Assembly: GCA_025459265.1 (NCBI GenBank)
Contig: JALOQX010000099.1
Location: forward strand, 1-59,576
Reading direction: 5' to 3'
DNA length: 59,576 bases
From: Pirellulaceae bacterium
Lineage (GTDB): Bacteria; Planctomycetota; Planctomycetia; Pirellulales; Pirellulaceae
Position numbers and translations under genes: made by a program. This document shows positions 28,401-36,943 of the stretch, piece by piece. Positions within the stretch are counted from its first letter, which is position 1, and the number at the start of each line of letters is the position of its first letter. The notes below the pieces were generated by a model, which was given only the letters and a program-made list of their open reading frames with translations, was not told where the DNA came from and made no database searches.

Positions 28401-29108
28401 GGCGGCCGCCCGATACAGCCGTTCCAGCCGATCGGCCAGCACGGCGATCGAATGCGCGCGCGCCACCGGCCAGATCTGAGAAAAGAGCGTGGAGATCTTC
28501 ACCGAAATCACCTCGATTTCCGGCCGCTCGAGCAGGTTCAGGTAGTGCTGCAGCCGGCGCTCAGCCTCCCGCTCGCCCAACAGCGCTTCCCCGAGCACGT
28601 TGACGTTCATCCGCACGCCCTCACTGCGACGCTGCTCGAGATGCCGGGCCAGCAACTCCCGCTCGGCCGGCAGGATCACGTTGGCCGTCTCGCGATGCAT
28701 GTATTCGCGCACCAGCGGCACCGCCACCCCCGGCAGGTAGCTGCCAAACGACTGGAAGCCGCGCAGGGCGACCCGCTCCAGAGGCGAAAAGAAACGAGGC
28801 ACCCCCTGCACATCGAGAACGTGCGTCAGCTGGTCCGCCACCCGCTGGGCCGACCGCGCGCGAAACGCCTGGTCCGTGATCTGCATCAGCGTGGCCTTGT
28901 CTTCCGGCCGCTGCATCATGCGGTCCAATTCCGCCTGCTGCCGCCGCTCCTGCGGCGTCTGCAGCGCCGCCGCCCGTTCCAGCAGCAGCCGGGTCAGGAA
29001 CACCGCCCGTTGCACATCGGTCGGCGCGTCGGCCCCGGGCGCCGCGCGGAAATCCTCGAAGGCGGCTTCCAGGTTGTGCCGGAGCGCCGTGGCGGGGGCT
29101 GAGTTCAT
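25425..29108 (-). CDS. putA: Bifunctional proline dehydrogenase / L-glutamate gamma-semialdehyde dehydrogenase
   Basis: A 1227-residue protein that oxidises proline to P5C with FAD and then P5C to glutamate with NAD. The PRODH domain spans about 60-480 (LVKGANLEMERVE, YKHKLDTDANF). The aldehyde dehydrogenase domain spans about 560-1010, with Glu777 in AETGGKNA and catalytic Cys811 in GQKCSA. A C-terminal ALDH-superfamily-like domain (about 1030-1227) is typical of long PutA proteins. There is no N-terminal ribbon-helix-helix DNA-binding domain, so it is not a self-regulating trifunctional PutA. The ATG at 29108 has GAGG about 9 nt upstream. It is divergent from an OPT peptide transporter, which fits use of peptide-derived proline. 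Confidence 0.96.
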   Translation of the reverse strand: MNSAPATALRHNLEAAFEDFRAAPGADAPTDVQRAVFLTRLLLERAAALQTPQERRQQAELDRMMQRPEDKATLMQITDQAFRARSAQRVADQLTHVLDVQGVPRFFSPLERVALRGFQSFGSYLPGVAVPLVREYMHRETANVILPAERELLARHLEQRRSEGVRMNVNVLGEALLGEREAERRLQHYLNLLERPEIEVISVKISTLFSQIWPVARAHSIAVLADRLERLYRAAAEQRFRHADGRVVPKFVYLDMEEYRDMSITAAAFMRALDRPTLAHAAAGVALQAYIPDSARTQQQLTAWARDRVARGGTPIVIRLVKGANLEMERVEASLMNWPQAPYKHKLDTDANFKRMLLVGLQPENLAAVRLGIASHNLFDIAFALVKALEYDALDHIQFEMLEGMANHQRRALFERGTGLLLYAPACRREDFVHAIGYLVRRLDENTGPDNFLRHTFRLTEGSPDWPRLEAAFRQSCAAMASVSDAPRRTQDRHLPPVPTMAPDHPWQESRNEPDTDFSLEQNARWAAELVDHWQQQTAAQPRDLLLEIAGDVVPETRPVVESTDPSRPGVVVGRYRQALEADIERAVLCARADHDGWRSLDEAARGAVLRQAAQNLREARGDLMALALAEGGKTLPESDPEVSEAVDFVEFYSRTATYFRRLPGLEVTPRGVVVVVSPWNFPIAIPCGGVAAALAAGNTVLLKPASDTVLVAHALCDCFWRAGVSRRTLQLVPCAGATAGKSLVTHPQVDVVILTGGTATAVAMLQAKPALQLLAETGGKNATIVTAVSDRDLAIKHIVHSAFSHAGQKCSATSLLILEDEVYHDPKFRDALCDAVESIPVGSAWDLTTRMGPLIRPPSGDLRTALTQLEPGESWAVEPKLSADNPHLVTPGVKWDVRPGSRTHLTEFFGPVLGVMCARDLAEAIRLVNATGYGLTSGLETLDDRQRDLWLRGLRAGNLYVNRSTTGAIVLRQPFGGMGKSAFGPGIKAGGPNYVAQLMRFHDRPTPDAPTQYPLDPQWAELVHRLQHVASQACQWPPEQISRLVAAIHSYTAAMADEFAVQHDQVKLLGQDNFRRYLPVDELRVRVHRDDTCFEILARVCAALIAGCRVTVSQPLRMQSSILETLEHWTEGWGGRVEFVDESDDALVDVLRLKHTDRLRYAAPDRVPESVRQAVIEPGIFVADTPVLSHGRVELLWYLREQSVCVDYHRYGNLGPRANEPRTEPL

Positions 29109-29390
29109 GACAGTGCCTCGCAGTTCTGGGTGAATCGTCCTTTCTCCAGCGTCACGTCCGCCGATGCGGCCGGCCGGGAATGAAACCACGAATAGCACGA
29201 ATCGCGCCGACAACCAAGACCTCGCACCGCCCAGCCGTCCGGCCCCCGCTCACCTTGCCCACACTCGCGACTTCGCGCACCCCGGGACAACCCTTATTCT
29301 GGTGAGGCTGCCCACCGCAGACGCGGCGCCCGCCAGGGCCCGACGCGCGATGACGGGACCTGGATCGTCACTGCTTCCCAAGGAGTTCGC
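29109..29390. other. Divergent intergenic region between putA and the OPT transporter
   Basis: This 282-bp region has no gene. Both promoters must lie here. I see no convincing -35/-10 pair; TATTCT near 29293 is the best plus-strand -10 candidate. AAGGAG precedes the OPT start. Confidence 0.4.
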
Positions 29391-31631
29391 ATGAGTGCTT
29401 CGTCCCTGCCTGCCGCTCCGGTGTCGGTCGACACGTCCGACGATCATCGGCCCTACGTGCCCGACGACGCCCGCATCCCCGAGCTGACCTGGTCCGCAGT
29501 CCTGCTGGGCTCGGTCCTGGGAATCATCTTCGGCGCCTCGTCGCTGTACCTGTTCCTGAAGGTCGGGATGACCGTGTCCGCGTCGATCCCCGTGGCCGTG
29601 TTGGCCGTCACGCTCTTCCGCTGGCTGTCGCAGCTGTGCGGGACGCGGCGGGCAACGATTCTGGAAAACAACATCGTGCAGACGGCGGGATCGGCGGGCG
29701 AATCGATCGCGTTCGGTGTCGGGGCCGCCATGCCCGCCCTGATGTTGTTGGGATACGAGCTGGAATGGACGCGGGTCATGCTCGTCGCTGTGCTGGGCGG
29801 CCTGCTGGGGATCCTCATGATGATCCCGCTGCGGCGAGCGTTCGTGGTCAAGCAGCACCGCCAGCTGAAGTACCCGGAAGGCACGGCCTGCGCCAAGGTC
29901 CTGGTGGCCGGCGAACAGGGGGGCTCGAATGCCCGCATGGTGTTCCAGGGGTTTGGTGTGGGGTTTGTGTACCAGCTGCTGATGCAGGCGCTCAAGCTGT
30001 GGTCCGATGTGCCAAGCCGCGCGATCACGGGCATCGCGGGGTACGAGAAGGCTGAGCTGAGCCTCGAGCCGTCGCCGGCGCTGCTGGGCGTGGGCTACAT
30101 CCTCGGGTTTCGCATCTCGGCCATTATGGTCGGCGGCGGACTGCTGGCGTCCCTGATGTTGATTCCCGCTATTGCGCTCTTCGGTCAACAGCAGACCGAG
30201 CCGTTGGCGCCGGCGACCGTGCTGATCCGCGATATGAGCGCGGGACAGATCTGGAGTTTCTACGTGCGTTACATCGGCGCCGGAGCCGTGGCGGCCGCGG
30301 GTATCATCAGCATGCTGCGAGCGCTGCCGATGATCTTCGGATCGATACGCAGCGGTCTCCGCGATCTGGGGGGGAACGCAGCCAGCCGCGCGCAGGCCGG
30401 CACCACGCGCCGCCGCACCGAACGCGACCTGCCCATGTCCCTCGTGCTGCTGGGCTCGCTCGCCTTGATCGGCGCCCTGGCCGGCTCGAACCTGATTCCG
30501 ACGAACCTGGTGGGACGCATCGTCGGCGGCTGCTTGATCGTGCTGTTCGGGTTCCTGTTCGTGACGGTCAGCTCACGCATCACGGGCGAGATGGGATCGT
30601 CATCGAACCCGATCTCGGGCATGACCATCGCCACCCTGCTGCTGACGTGCGCCGTGTTCGTGGTGCTGGGATGGATCGGCCCCGAATTCCGGTTGACCGC
30701 GCTGTCCATTGCGGCCGTGGTCTGTATCGCTTCCTCCAACGGCGGCACGACCTCGCAGGACCTGAAAACCGGCTTCCTCGTGGGGGCGACGCCCTGGGCA
30801 CAACAGGTGGCGATCCTGATTGGTGCGCTCACGTCCGCACTGGTGATTGGCGGCACCTTGCTGCTGCTCAACTGGGCTTATACGACCACGTCCGACAAGG
30901 CGACGGATCTGCCCACGCAGAAAGCCGATGTGACACAACTGACCCAGTCAGAGACCGGACCGGACGGCCAGTCCTATCGCGTATGGCAGGCCGTCGGCGT
31001 CGAAGGGGTCATCCCTGGGAAATATCTGGTCGACGAGAGCGGGCAGGCCCGGTACCTGGTCGATCCCGGGATCGGCGGCCGCATGACCACGACGCAGTCC
31101 GGCCAGCCGATTAAGAAATTCGACCCGCCCCAGCCCCGTTTGTTCGCGGTCCTGATCGACGGAATCATGAGCCGCCGGCTCCCGTGGGGCCTGGTGATGT
31201 TGGGCGTGGCACTGACGCTCGTACTGCAGCTGATCGGCGTGCCCAGTCTGGCGTTCGCCGTGGGAGTGTACTTGCCGCTGTCGACGACCCTGCCGATTTT
31301 CCTGGGCGGACTGCTGCGCATGCTGGTCGATCGCGTGCGGCAGTTCTCGGAAGAGGAGTCGGACACGAGTCCGGGCGTGCTGATGTCCACCGGGTTGATC
31401 GCCGGCGGCTCGCTGGCGGGGATCGGCCTCGTCGCGCTGGTGGCCATGGAAAACGTGGCCCAGGCGATCGATTTCTCGTCGCACGGCGTTGACGGCGTAG
31501 TGACGCACCCGATTTCCGCCGTGCTGGCGTTCGGCGTGCTGATGGCGATCCTGGCCTGGGCCGCACTGCGCGGCCCGCGACCCCTGGCAAACGACGACGC
31601 TGCGCGTCGAACATCGAACATTGAACATTGA
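29391..31631 (+). CDS. OPT-family oligopeptide/metal-chelate transporter
   Basis: A 746-residue polytopic inner-membrane protein with about 15 predicted helices. It has the bacterial OPT family start (ELTWSAVLLGSVLGIIFGASSLYLFLKVGM) and internal blocks NNIVQTAGSAGES and KYPEGTACA. OPT proteins import peptides or metal chelates using the proton gradient; the substrate here is unknown. An extracytoplasmic insert (about 510-580) follows the SNGGTTSQDLKTG block. AAGGAG lies 7 nt before the ATG. The last codons, SNIEH and the stop, are read from a 7-bp intergenic repeat array, so the original C-terminus has been replaced. It is divergent from putA. Confidence 0.93.
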   Translation: MSASSLPAAPVSVDTSDDHRPYVPDDARIPELTWSAVLLGSVLGIIFGASSLYLFLKVGMTVSASIPVAVLAVTLFRWLSQLCGTRRATILENNIVQTAGSAGESIAFGVGAAMPALMLLGYELEWTRVMLVAVLGGLLGILMMIPLRRAFVVKQHRQLKYPEGTACAKVLVAGEQGGSNARMVFQGFGVGFVYQLLMQALKLWSDVPSRAITGIAGYEKAELSLEPSPALLGVGYILGFRISAIMVGGGLLASLMLIPAIALFGQQQTEPLAPATVLIRDMSAGQIWSFYVRYIGAGAVAAAGIISMLRALPMIFGSIRSGLRDLGGNAASRAQAGTTRRRTERDLPMSLVLLGSLALIGALAGSNLIPTNLVGRIVGGCLIVLFGFLFVTVSSRITGEMGSSSNPISGMTIATLLLTCAVFVVLGWIGPEFRLTALSIAAVVCIASSNGGTTSQDLKTGFLVGATPWAQQVAILIGALTSALVIGGTLLLLNWAYTTTSDKATDLPTQKADVTQLTQSETGPDGQSYRVWQAVGVEGVIPGKYLVDESGQARYLVDPGIGGRMTTTQSGQPIKKFDPPQPRLFAVLIDGIMSRRLPWGLVMLGVALTLVLQLIGVPSLAFAVGVYLPLSTTLPIFLGGLLRMLVDRVRQFSEEESDTSPGVLMSTGLIAGGSLAGIGLVALVAMENVAQAIDFSSHGVDGVVTHPISAVLAFGVLMAILAWAALRGPRPLANDDAARRTSNIEH

Positions 31632-31646
31632 ACATCGAACATCGAA
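31609..31646. repeat. 7-bp tandem array at the OPT gene 3' end
   Basis: Five copies of GAACATT or GAACATC from 31609 to 31643 plus GAA. It has the same unit and orientation as the array at 25073, and supplies the stop codon of the OPT gene at 31629-31631. Confidence 0.92.
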
Positions 31647-31647
31647 G

Positions 31648-31681
31648 GGCGGGCGAGGCGTTCAGGCGGGCGAGGCGTTCG
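31648..31681. repeat. 17-bp direct repeat
   Basis: Two adjacent copies of GGCGGGCGAGGCGTTC followed by A or G. They link the 7-bp array to the 20-bp units and share the GGGCGAGGC core. Confidence 0.85.
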
Positions 31682-31877
31682 GGAGGGCGAGGCTCCTGCC
31701 GGGAGGGCGAGGCTCCTGCCGAGCCGCACGGCGGAGAGAATAGAGAGTGGTGAGGAGAGCATGAAGGGAGGGCGAGGCTCCTGCCGAGCCGCAGGGCGGA
31801 GAGAATAGAGAGTGGTGAGGAGAGCATGAAGGGAGGGCGAGGCTCCTGCCGGGAGGGCGAGGCTCCCGCCGAGCCGC
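31681..31877. repeat. 20-bp units and 65-bp tandem repeat
   Basis: The 20-bp unit GGGAGGGCGAGGCTCCTGCC occurs at 31681 and 31701, again at 31766 and 31831, and at 31851 with one change. From 31701 to 31830 two 65-bp copies, each a 20-bp unit plus GAGCCGC and a purine-rich tail, differ at one base. The block fills the gap between the OPT and GH-like genes. Confidence 0.9.
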
Positions 31878-31917
31878 TTTCGAACCTCAACCGGACACTG
31901 GCTGGAGGCACCACACG

Positions 31918-33342
31918 ATGACGATGACACGCACGACACGACTCAGGGCCATCGCTGCATGTGCCATGCTCTCCGCGGGGCTGGCACTTCCCTTTTCACT
32001 CCACGCGATCGAGCCGGTGCCGACAACTCGGGGGCCTTTGCGTGTGCACCCGACCAACCCGCGATATTTCACCGATGACTCGGGGCGGGCCGTGCTGCTG
32101 ACCGGGTCGCACACGTGGAACAACCTGGTGGACGTGTTGGCCGACGGGTCGGACACCAGGTTCGATTACGACCGATATCTGGCGTGGATGGCGGCCTACC
32201 CGCACAACTTCATGCGGCTGTGGACCTGGGAGTTGCTGATGTGGGATACGGGGGGGACGAGCGATCCCCAGCCGCCTCTTCGACGGCACGTGCAGCCGCA
32301 CCCGTGGCGACGTACCGGTCCCGGTCTGGCCGCCGACGGGAGACCCAAGTTCGACTTGACGCGTTTTGACGACGAGTACTTCGACCGTCTGCGCACGCGC
32401 GTGCAGGCGGCGCGCGAGCGCGGGATTTACACCGCGGTCATGCTGTTCGAGGGCTGGGGTCTGCAGTTCTCGCCCGATGCCTGGCGCGCGCATCCCATGC
32501 ACCCCGACAACAACATCAATGACATCAACGGGGACTTGGACGGGGACGGCAAGGGGCTGGAGGTCCACACGGGGCAGAGCGAGGCTGTCACTCAGCTGCA
32601 GCGCGCCTACGTGCGACACGTCATCGACACGCTCAACGACCTCGATAACGTCCTGTACGAGATCTCCAATGAGAACCACCCGCCGTCGACCGCGTGGCAA
32701 TACGAGATGATCCGGTTTATCCACGCATATGAGGCGACGAAGCCGCACCAGCACCCGGTGGGCATGACGTTTCAGTATCAGGGCGGAACGAACGAGACGC
32801 TGTGGAAGAGTCCGGCCGACTGGATCTCGCCTAACCCCGACGGTGGGTATCGCGACGATCCGCCCGCGGCGGACGGAGCCAAGGTGATTCTCAACGACAC
32901 GGACCACCTGTGGGGCATTGGCGGAAACGCCACCTGGGTGTGGCGCAGCTTCCTGCGCGGACTGCACCCGGTCTTCATGGATCCGTATCACGGCACGGTG
33001 CTGGCGCGCGGGTTCGCGCAGAACGAGGCGGAGCCGATTCGGCGGGCTATGGGACACGTGCTGGCGTGGTCGCGGCGTGTGGATTTGGCGTCACTTGTAC
33101 CGCGACCTGACCTGGCATCATCCAAATACTGCCTGGCCGCGCCAGGCGAGACGTACCTGGCACTCGTGCCGGCTGGCGATCAAGCTGTCACGATGGAATT
33201 GTCGGCCGGACGACGTTATTCGCCCACGTGGTTCAACACGGTGACGGGCGAAGAACAGGACGACCAGCCGCTTTACGGGCCTTGCCGCCTCGAATCCCCT
33301 TTCGATGTCGATACCCTGCTCTTCCTGCGTGCCGCCCGTTGA
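31918..33342 (+). CDS. Secreted glycoside-hydrolase-like (beta/alpha)8 protein
   Basis: A 474-residue protein with a signal peptide (about 1-30). The N-terminal part (RVHPTNPRYFTDDSGRAVLLTGSHTWNN) and the barrel segments NFMRLWTWE and YEISNENHP resemble DUF4038/GH5-clan proteins from planctomycetes; Glu in NEN is the likely acid/base. A calcium-loop-like DLDGDGKG (about 202-209) sits in a long insertion. A small beta-sandwich domain ends the protein (about 400-474). GGAGG lies 11 nt before the ATG; a second ATG two codons later is possible. Substrate unknown, probably a plant or algal polysaccharide. It is separated from hisF by 45 nt. Confidence 0.75.
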   Translation: MTMTRTTRLRAIAACAMLSAGLALPFSLHAIEPVPTTRGPLRVHPTNPRYFTDDSGRAVLLTGSHTWNNLVDVLADGSDTRFDYDRYLAWMAAYPHNFMRLWTWELLMWDTGGTSDPQPPLRRHVQPHPWRRTGPGLAADGRPKFDLTRFDDEYFDRLRTRVQAARERGIYTAVMLFEGWGLQFSPDAWRAHPMHPDNNINDINGDLDGDGKGLEVHTGQSEAVTQLQRAYVRHVIDTLNDLDNVLYEISNENHPPSTAWQYEMIRFIHAYEATKPHQHPVGMTFQYQGGTNETLWKSPADWISPNPDGGYRDDPPAADGAKVILNDTDHLWGIGGNATWVWRSFLRGLHPVFMDPYHGTVLARGFAQNEAEPIRRAMGHVLAWSRRVDLASLVPRPDLASSKYCLAAPGETYLALVPAGDQAVTMELSAGRRYSPTWFNTVTGEEQDDQPLYGPCRLESPFDVDTLLFLRAAR

Positions 33343-33387
33343 GGCGACGCATATTGGGAGCGTCCCACAATCAGCCGGAGCCCTGCC

Positions 33388-34149
33388 ATGAGCCCACGTG
33401 TGCGCATTATGCCGTGCCTTGACATGCAGAATGGCCGAGTCGTCAAGGGCGTGCATTTCGTCGACATTCGCGACGCCGGAGATCCCGTCGAGTGCGCTCG
33501 CGCTTACTGCGCTGCGGGAGCCGATGAACTCGCGCTGCTCGACATCACCGCCACCGTGGAAGGACGCCGCACCATGCTGGACGTCGTCCGTCGCGTGGCG
33601 GACGTGACCACCGTGCCCTTCACGGTCGGGGGCGGCATTGCCGACGTGGCCTCCGCTGCGGCCGTGCTTAACGCCGGCGCGACCAGCGTGTCGACCAGCA
33701 GTGCCGCGTTTCGACGCCCCGCCGTCATCGCCGAGATGGTCCGGGAATTTGGCGCCGAGAAAGTCACGGTCGCCATCGATGTGGATCGCAATCCGGCCTT
33801 GCCGTCCGGCTACGAGGTGTATGTCGATGGAGGACGCACCGCCACAGGGGCGGACGCCGTCGAATGGGCGAAACAGGTCGATGCGTACGGCGTGCCGGTC
33901 ATTCTGCCGACCAGCAAGGCGGGCGACGGCGCCAAGACGGGCTACGATCTGCCCGTGATTCGCGCCATGAAGGAGGCGACCTCGGCCGAGATCGTGGCCT
34001 CGGGAGGAGCCGGCGCACTTGAACACTTTGCGGACGCGGCGGCGGCGGGCGCAACCATTCTCCTGGCCGCATCCGTGTTTCACTTCCGCTTAATCGAGAT
34101 CCCGCAGCTCAAAGAGTACCTCCGCGGTCGCGGCATTGCGGTGTCGTGA
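33388..34149 (+). CDS. hisF: Imidazole glycerol phosphate synthase cyclase subunit, divergent
   Basis: A 253-residue HisF of normal length. HisF makes imidazole glycerol phosphate and AICAR from PRFAR and HisH-derived ammonia. The two catalytic aspartates are present (Asp12 in PCLDMQNG and Asp131 in AIDVDRN), as are phosphate-binding GGG (81-83) and ASGGAG. Some usual blocks are altered: VSTSSAAF for VSINSAA, and PTSKAGDGAKTGYD for LTSMDRDGTKDGYD. No other his gene is in the window, so this may be a second, specialised HisF rather than the housekeeping copy. It is convergent with the large secreted protein, with 40 nt between stops. Confidence 0.87.
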   Translation: MSPRVRIMPCLDMQNGRVVKGVHFVDIRDAGDPVECARAYCAAGADELALLDITATVEGRRTMLDVVRRVADVTTVPFTVGGGIADVASAAAVLNAGATSVSTSSAAFRRPAVIAEMVREFGAEKVTVAIDVDRNPALPSGYEVYVDGGRTATGADAVEWAKQVDAYGVPVILPTSKAGDGAKTGYDLPVIRAMKEATSAEIVASGGAGALEHFADAAAAGATILLAASVFHFRLIEIPQLKEYLRGRGIAVS

Positions 34150-34189
34150 ATTGCTGATTGACACTGACCGGTTTCACGTTGGCCCGTCG

Positions 34190-36931
34190 TCACGGCCCGC
34201 CAGCGCTCGTCGCCGTGACGATTTCTTCCGGCGACAAACCGGTCAGACGCATCCACCTTCCCGCCGGGATCTGCACGCGATTGTCGCCAGGCGTCAGCGT
34301 CTCGCGCTCGCCCGCCGGCGCATTGTACGCGTCGGCCTGCTGGTCCGCAGTCAAGTGCACGACGAGCGTCGCTTCCCACGGTCGCGTGGGCCACAGGTAA
34401 GCCAGCCACTGCCCGTCACGCTGGAACACACGTCCTTCGATCGCTTCGCCAATGCGCAGTGTCGACGGAACGAGTGGGCGGGATGGAGTCGCGATCCTGA
34501 CGACGAACTCATTCCGGCCCGTGACAACATCGCAGACGAGCAGTCCGTTCAGATTCCCCGTAAACGGGGCACGGACGGGAACGAAACGGCCGGATCCCTC
34601 CACACTCCACCAGCCGGTTCCCTCGCGCCACGCGCGATTCAGATCCCACAGCGCCAGCACCAGGTTCCGCTGGTCAATCGGCGACTGGACGGTTACACAG
34701 ACCCGCAATGCTCCCTCGTGTTCCACCTCAGTTCGCTGGGCGTCGAAGGGGCGCGTGTCCAGGATCCTGGGGACGACGGCATACGGATCGTGCTCACCCG
34801 GGTAGAGATAGCCCCAGCGATTGCGGGGCAGGTCTTCGTTGCCCCAGGCCGGGTACTGCCAGTCCGGATGATAGTCGTATTGATAGACGGGCAGTATCTC
34901 CGGCGCGCGCAGGAGCGCCTGGAACTGGGGGCCCTCGATCTCGAGCGTATCCGGATAGCCGACGAACTTATCGAGCTTCGTCAGGCCGCCGAAGTAATCC
35001 TGCTGGTAACAGGTCGTTTCCGGCGTCTCCTGGAAGTGGCGCCGGTAGTAGTCCGACACGGCAGGCCCGGTCGAGAAGACGAGCGGTTCGTGCCTGGCCT
35101 TGGCCGCCGCATACGCGATCAGCAGGGCGTTGCCCTCCGCGATGCCGGGAGCGACACCATTAAACTCCAGGCCGACATTGAAGAAATACGGCGTCGATTG
35201 GGACCGGCGATTTTGGAGCATCGCGTCGAAGAAGTCGTACATGCGTGACATCCAGACATCATCGATCGCGACACGGCCACCACCTTCGTTGTAGTACTCG
35301 TTCCAAGCAGGTTCCAGACAATATGTGCAGTTGAACTCGCGATTGAGAAACGTGTTGCGCTGGCACTGCGGGATGCCCACCAGTCCCGCGGCCCCCCCAG
35401 CCCCGGGTTGGCGAAAGTCGTTGCGGCTGATGAAGAAGGGACGGTCGGGCATGCCGAAGTGATTGATGCGCATGGGACCATCCATGAAATTCTGTCCGGA
35501 ACAGAGCGAGGAGATGGTTTTATAGCCCGCGTCGCGCGCCGCCAGGCTGAACGAGTGATCCATGGTGTACGCGCTGACAATGTCGATGGGACCGAAGCCC
35601 AGCAGCGGCAACATGTCCCGATACCCGTCAAGGATGGCCCGCTGCAATGCGGGTGACTCCGCCTGCAAATTCGCCATCGCGTGCGAGGTGGTGCCTTGCA
35701 CCCAGTAGGGACCGAACAGGTGCGGGTTGATCTTGGTTCCCCATCGCCGGGACTCCCGGCTCCACGCAGCCCAGGTTTCCGGGCCGCCCGCGAGCACCGC
35801 GTTCACGTTCAGCGCTTCTCCGATCCACTCCTCGTAGGGTATGCGCCGGCGAATCAGTTCGCCACCGGGACCGGCCGAGCGGTGTGACGTGCTCAGAAAC
35901 ATGCAGACCGCATAGCAATTATCGATGACTGCATAACTGCGGGTGAACTCGGGGATATCGCCCCCGATGTTACAACGCCACGTCACGCAGTAATTCCCCG
36001 CGGTTGCGCTCGGAAGGACCGCCTCGGTGCGATACACCGTCAGTCCGTGCCGCTCTCCGGCGACGTGCCAACTCAGCGTCAGTTCCTGAACTTGGGAATT
36101 GTCGGCTGCCAGCGCGTCCGCCGAAACCTCCAACGTCGCCTGCGGACGCGAGTTGGCCAGGGCTTCCAGTTGCAGCACCACGGGTTCGCCGACGTGGGCC
36201 AGTTCCGGCATGACAGTCATGGTCACCGGCATCAGGCGTGCAAGTGGAGACGCCATCTGCTCGTAACGCTGCCGGATCTCGCCGAACGTCCGCCGGACTT
36301 GTTCAGGCGTGGCGCCGGACGGCGGGGAGGGTAAGCGTCGGACAGGGGGTAGCGTGGTAGTCACGATCAGCAGGGACGCACGACCGCCGGACGCCTCTTC
36401 TTCGTATCGCACGTGAATCGGCCGTCCCGGTGCGAGATCCGTGACAGCGCCCGGTTCCTCGAAATACCCTTCGAAGTTGTCCGAGTCCAGTGTGGCCTTC
36501 ACGCGACGAGAGCCCGTGTCGATGAAGAGCCCTTCGTTCTCGCGCCTGAGTCGCCCGGCCACGTAGTTCTGCTCAGGAATGATCGCGGGCTGCAGGTCGT
36601 CGTCACTGGCGGCACGGCGGATCCCCTGGATCGTGATGGACGAACCGTCGGTGGCGACTCGGCCCCAGAAACGCATCAGCTGATCGGATGGAAATGTCTC
36701 GTCCGGGGCCTGACGTACGCGCTGATAGACCGTCTGGTGATCCGTCCGCAGCGTGACCGTGTACCCAGTCGCGTTGTGGCGAACGGTGAGCGTGCCCGCG
36801 GCGGCACTGACGGCCGTGATATGCGCATCGAACTCCCGCACGGGTGACGCACGAAGGCAACTGGCGCCGACTGTCTCCAGCAGGGCCTGGGCCGCACAAA
36901 TCGCCACGATCCAGGTGATGCGACAGGACAT
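34190..36931 (-). CDS. Large secreted protein of unknown function
   Basis: No family is recognised. The 913-residue product has a signal peptide (about 1-28). Small beta-barrel-like repeats occupy about 30-200, a beta-sandwich about 225-345, and a large alpha/beta region about 360-700. The region around HLFGPYWVQGTTSHAM and the stretch near AYTMDHSFSLAARD resemble barrel-type glycan enzymes. The C-terminal part (about 720-913) is beta-rich. The ATG is 12 nt downstream of the SGNH/GH fusion stop, so the two are probably co-transcribed and act on the same substrate. Glycan processing is inferred from the neighbour only. Confidence 0.7.
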   Translation of the reverse strand: MSCRITWIVAICAAQALLETVGASCLRASPVREFDAHITAVSAAAGTLTVRHNATGYTVTLRTDHQTVYQRVRQAPDETFPSDQLMRFWGRVATDGSSITIQGIRRAASDDDLQPAIIPEQNYVAGRLRRENEGLFIDTGSRRVKATLDSDNFEGYFEEPGAVTDLAPGRPIHVRYEEEASGGRASLLIVTTTLPPVRRLPSPPSGATPEQVRRTFGEIRQRYEQMASPLARLMPVTMTVMPELAHVGEPVVLQLEALANSRPQATLEVSADALAADNSQVQELTLSWHVAGERHGLTVYRTEAVLPSATAGNYCVTWRCNIGGDIPEFTRSYAVIDNCYAVCMFLSTSHRSAGPGGELIRRRIPYEEWIGEALNVNAVLAGGPETWAAWSRESRRWGTKINPHLFGPYWVQGTTSHAMANLQAESPALQRAILDGYRDMLPLLGFGPIDIVSAYTMDHSFSLAARDAGYKTISSLCSGQNFMDGPMRINHFGMPDRPFFISRNDFRQPGAGGAAGLVGIPQCQRNTFLNREFNCTYCLEPAWNEYYNEGGGRVAIDDVWMSRMYDFFDAMLQNRRSQSTPYFFNVGLEFNGVAPGIAEGNALLIAYAAAKARHEPLVFSTGPAVSDYYRRHFQETPETTCYQQDYFGGLTKLDKFVGYPDTLEIEGPQFQALLRAPEILPVYQYDYHPDWQYPAWGNEDLPRNRWGYLYPGEHDPYAVVPRILDTRPFDAQRTEVEHEGALRVCVTVQSPIDQRNLVLALWDLNRAWREGTGWWSVEGSGRFVPVRAPFTGNLNGLLVCDVVTGRNEFVVRIATPSRPLVPSTLRIGEAIEGRVFQRDGQWLAYLWPTRPWEATLVVHLTADQQADAYNAPAGERETLTPGDNRVQIPAGRWMRLTGLSPEEIVTATSAGGP

Positions 36932-36943
36932 ATCTATCCTCGT

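Noticed and set aside
31609..31877. Insertion sequence
   Set aside because: No transposase frame, no terminal inverted repeats and no target duplication can be seen; the region is built from short tandem units.
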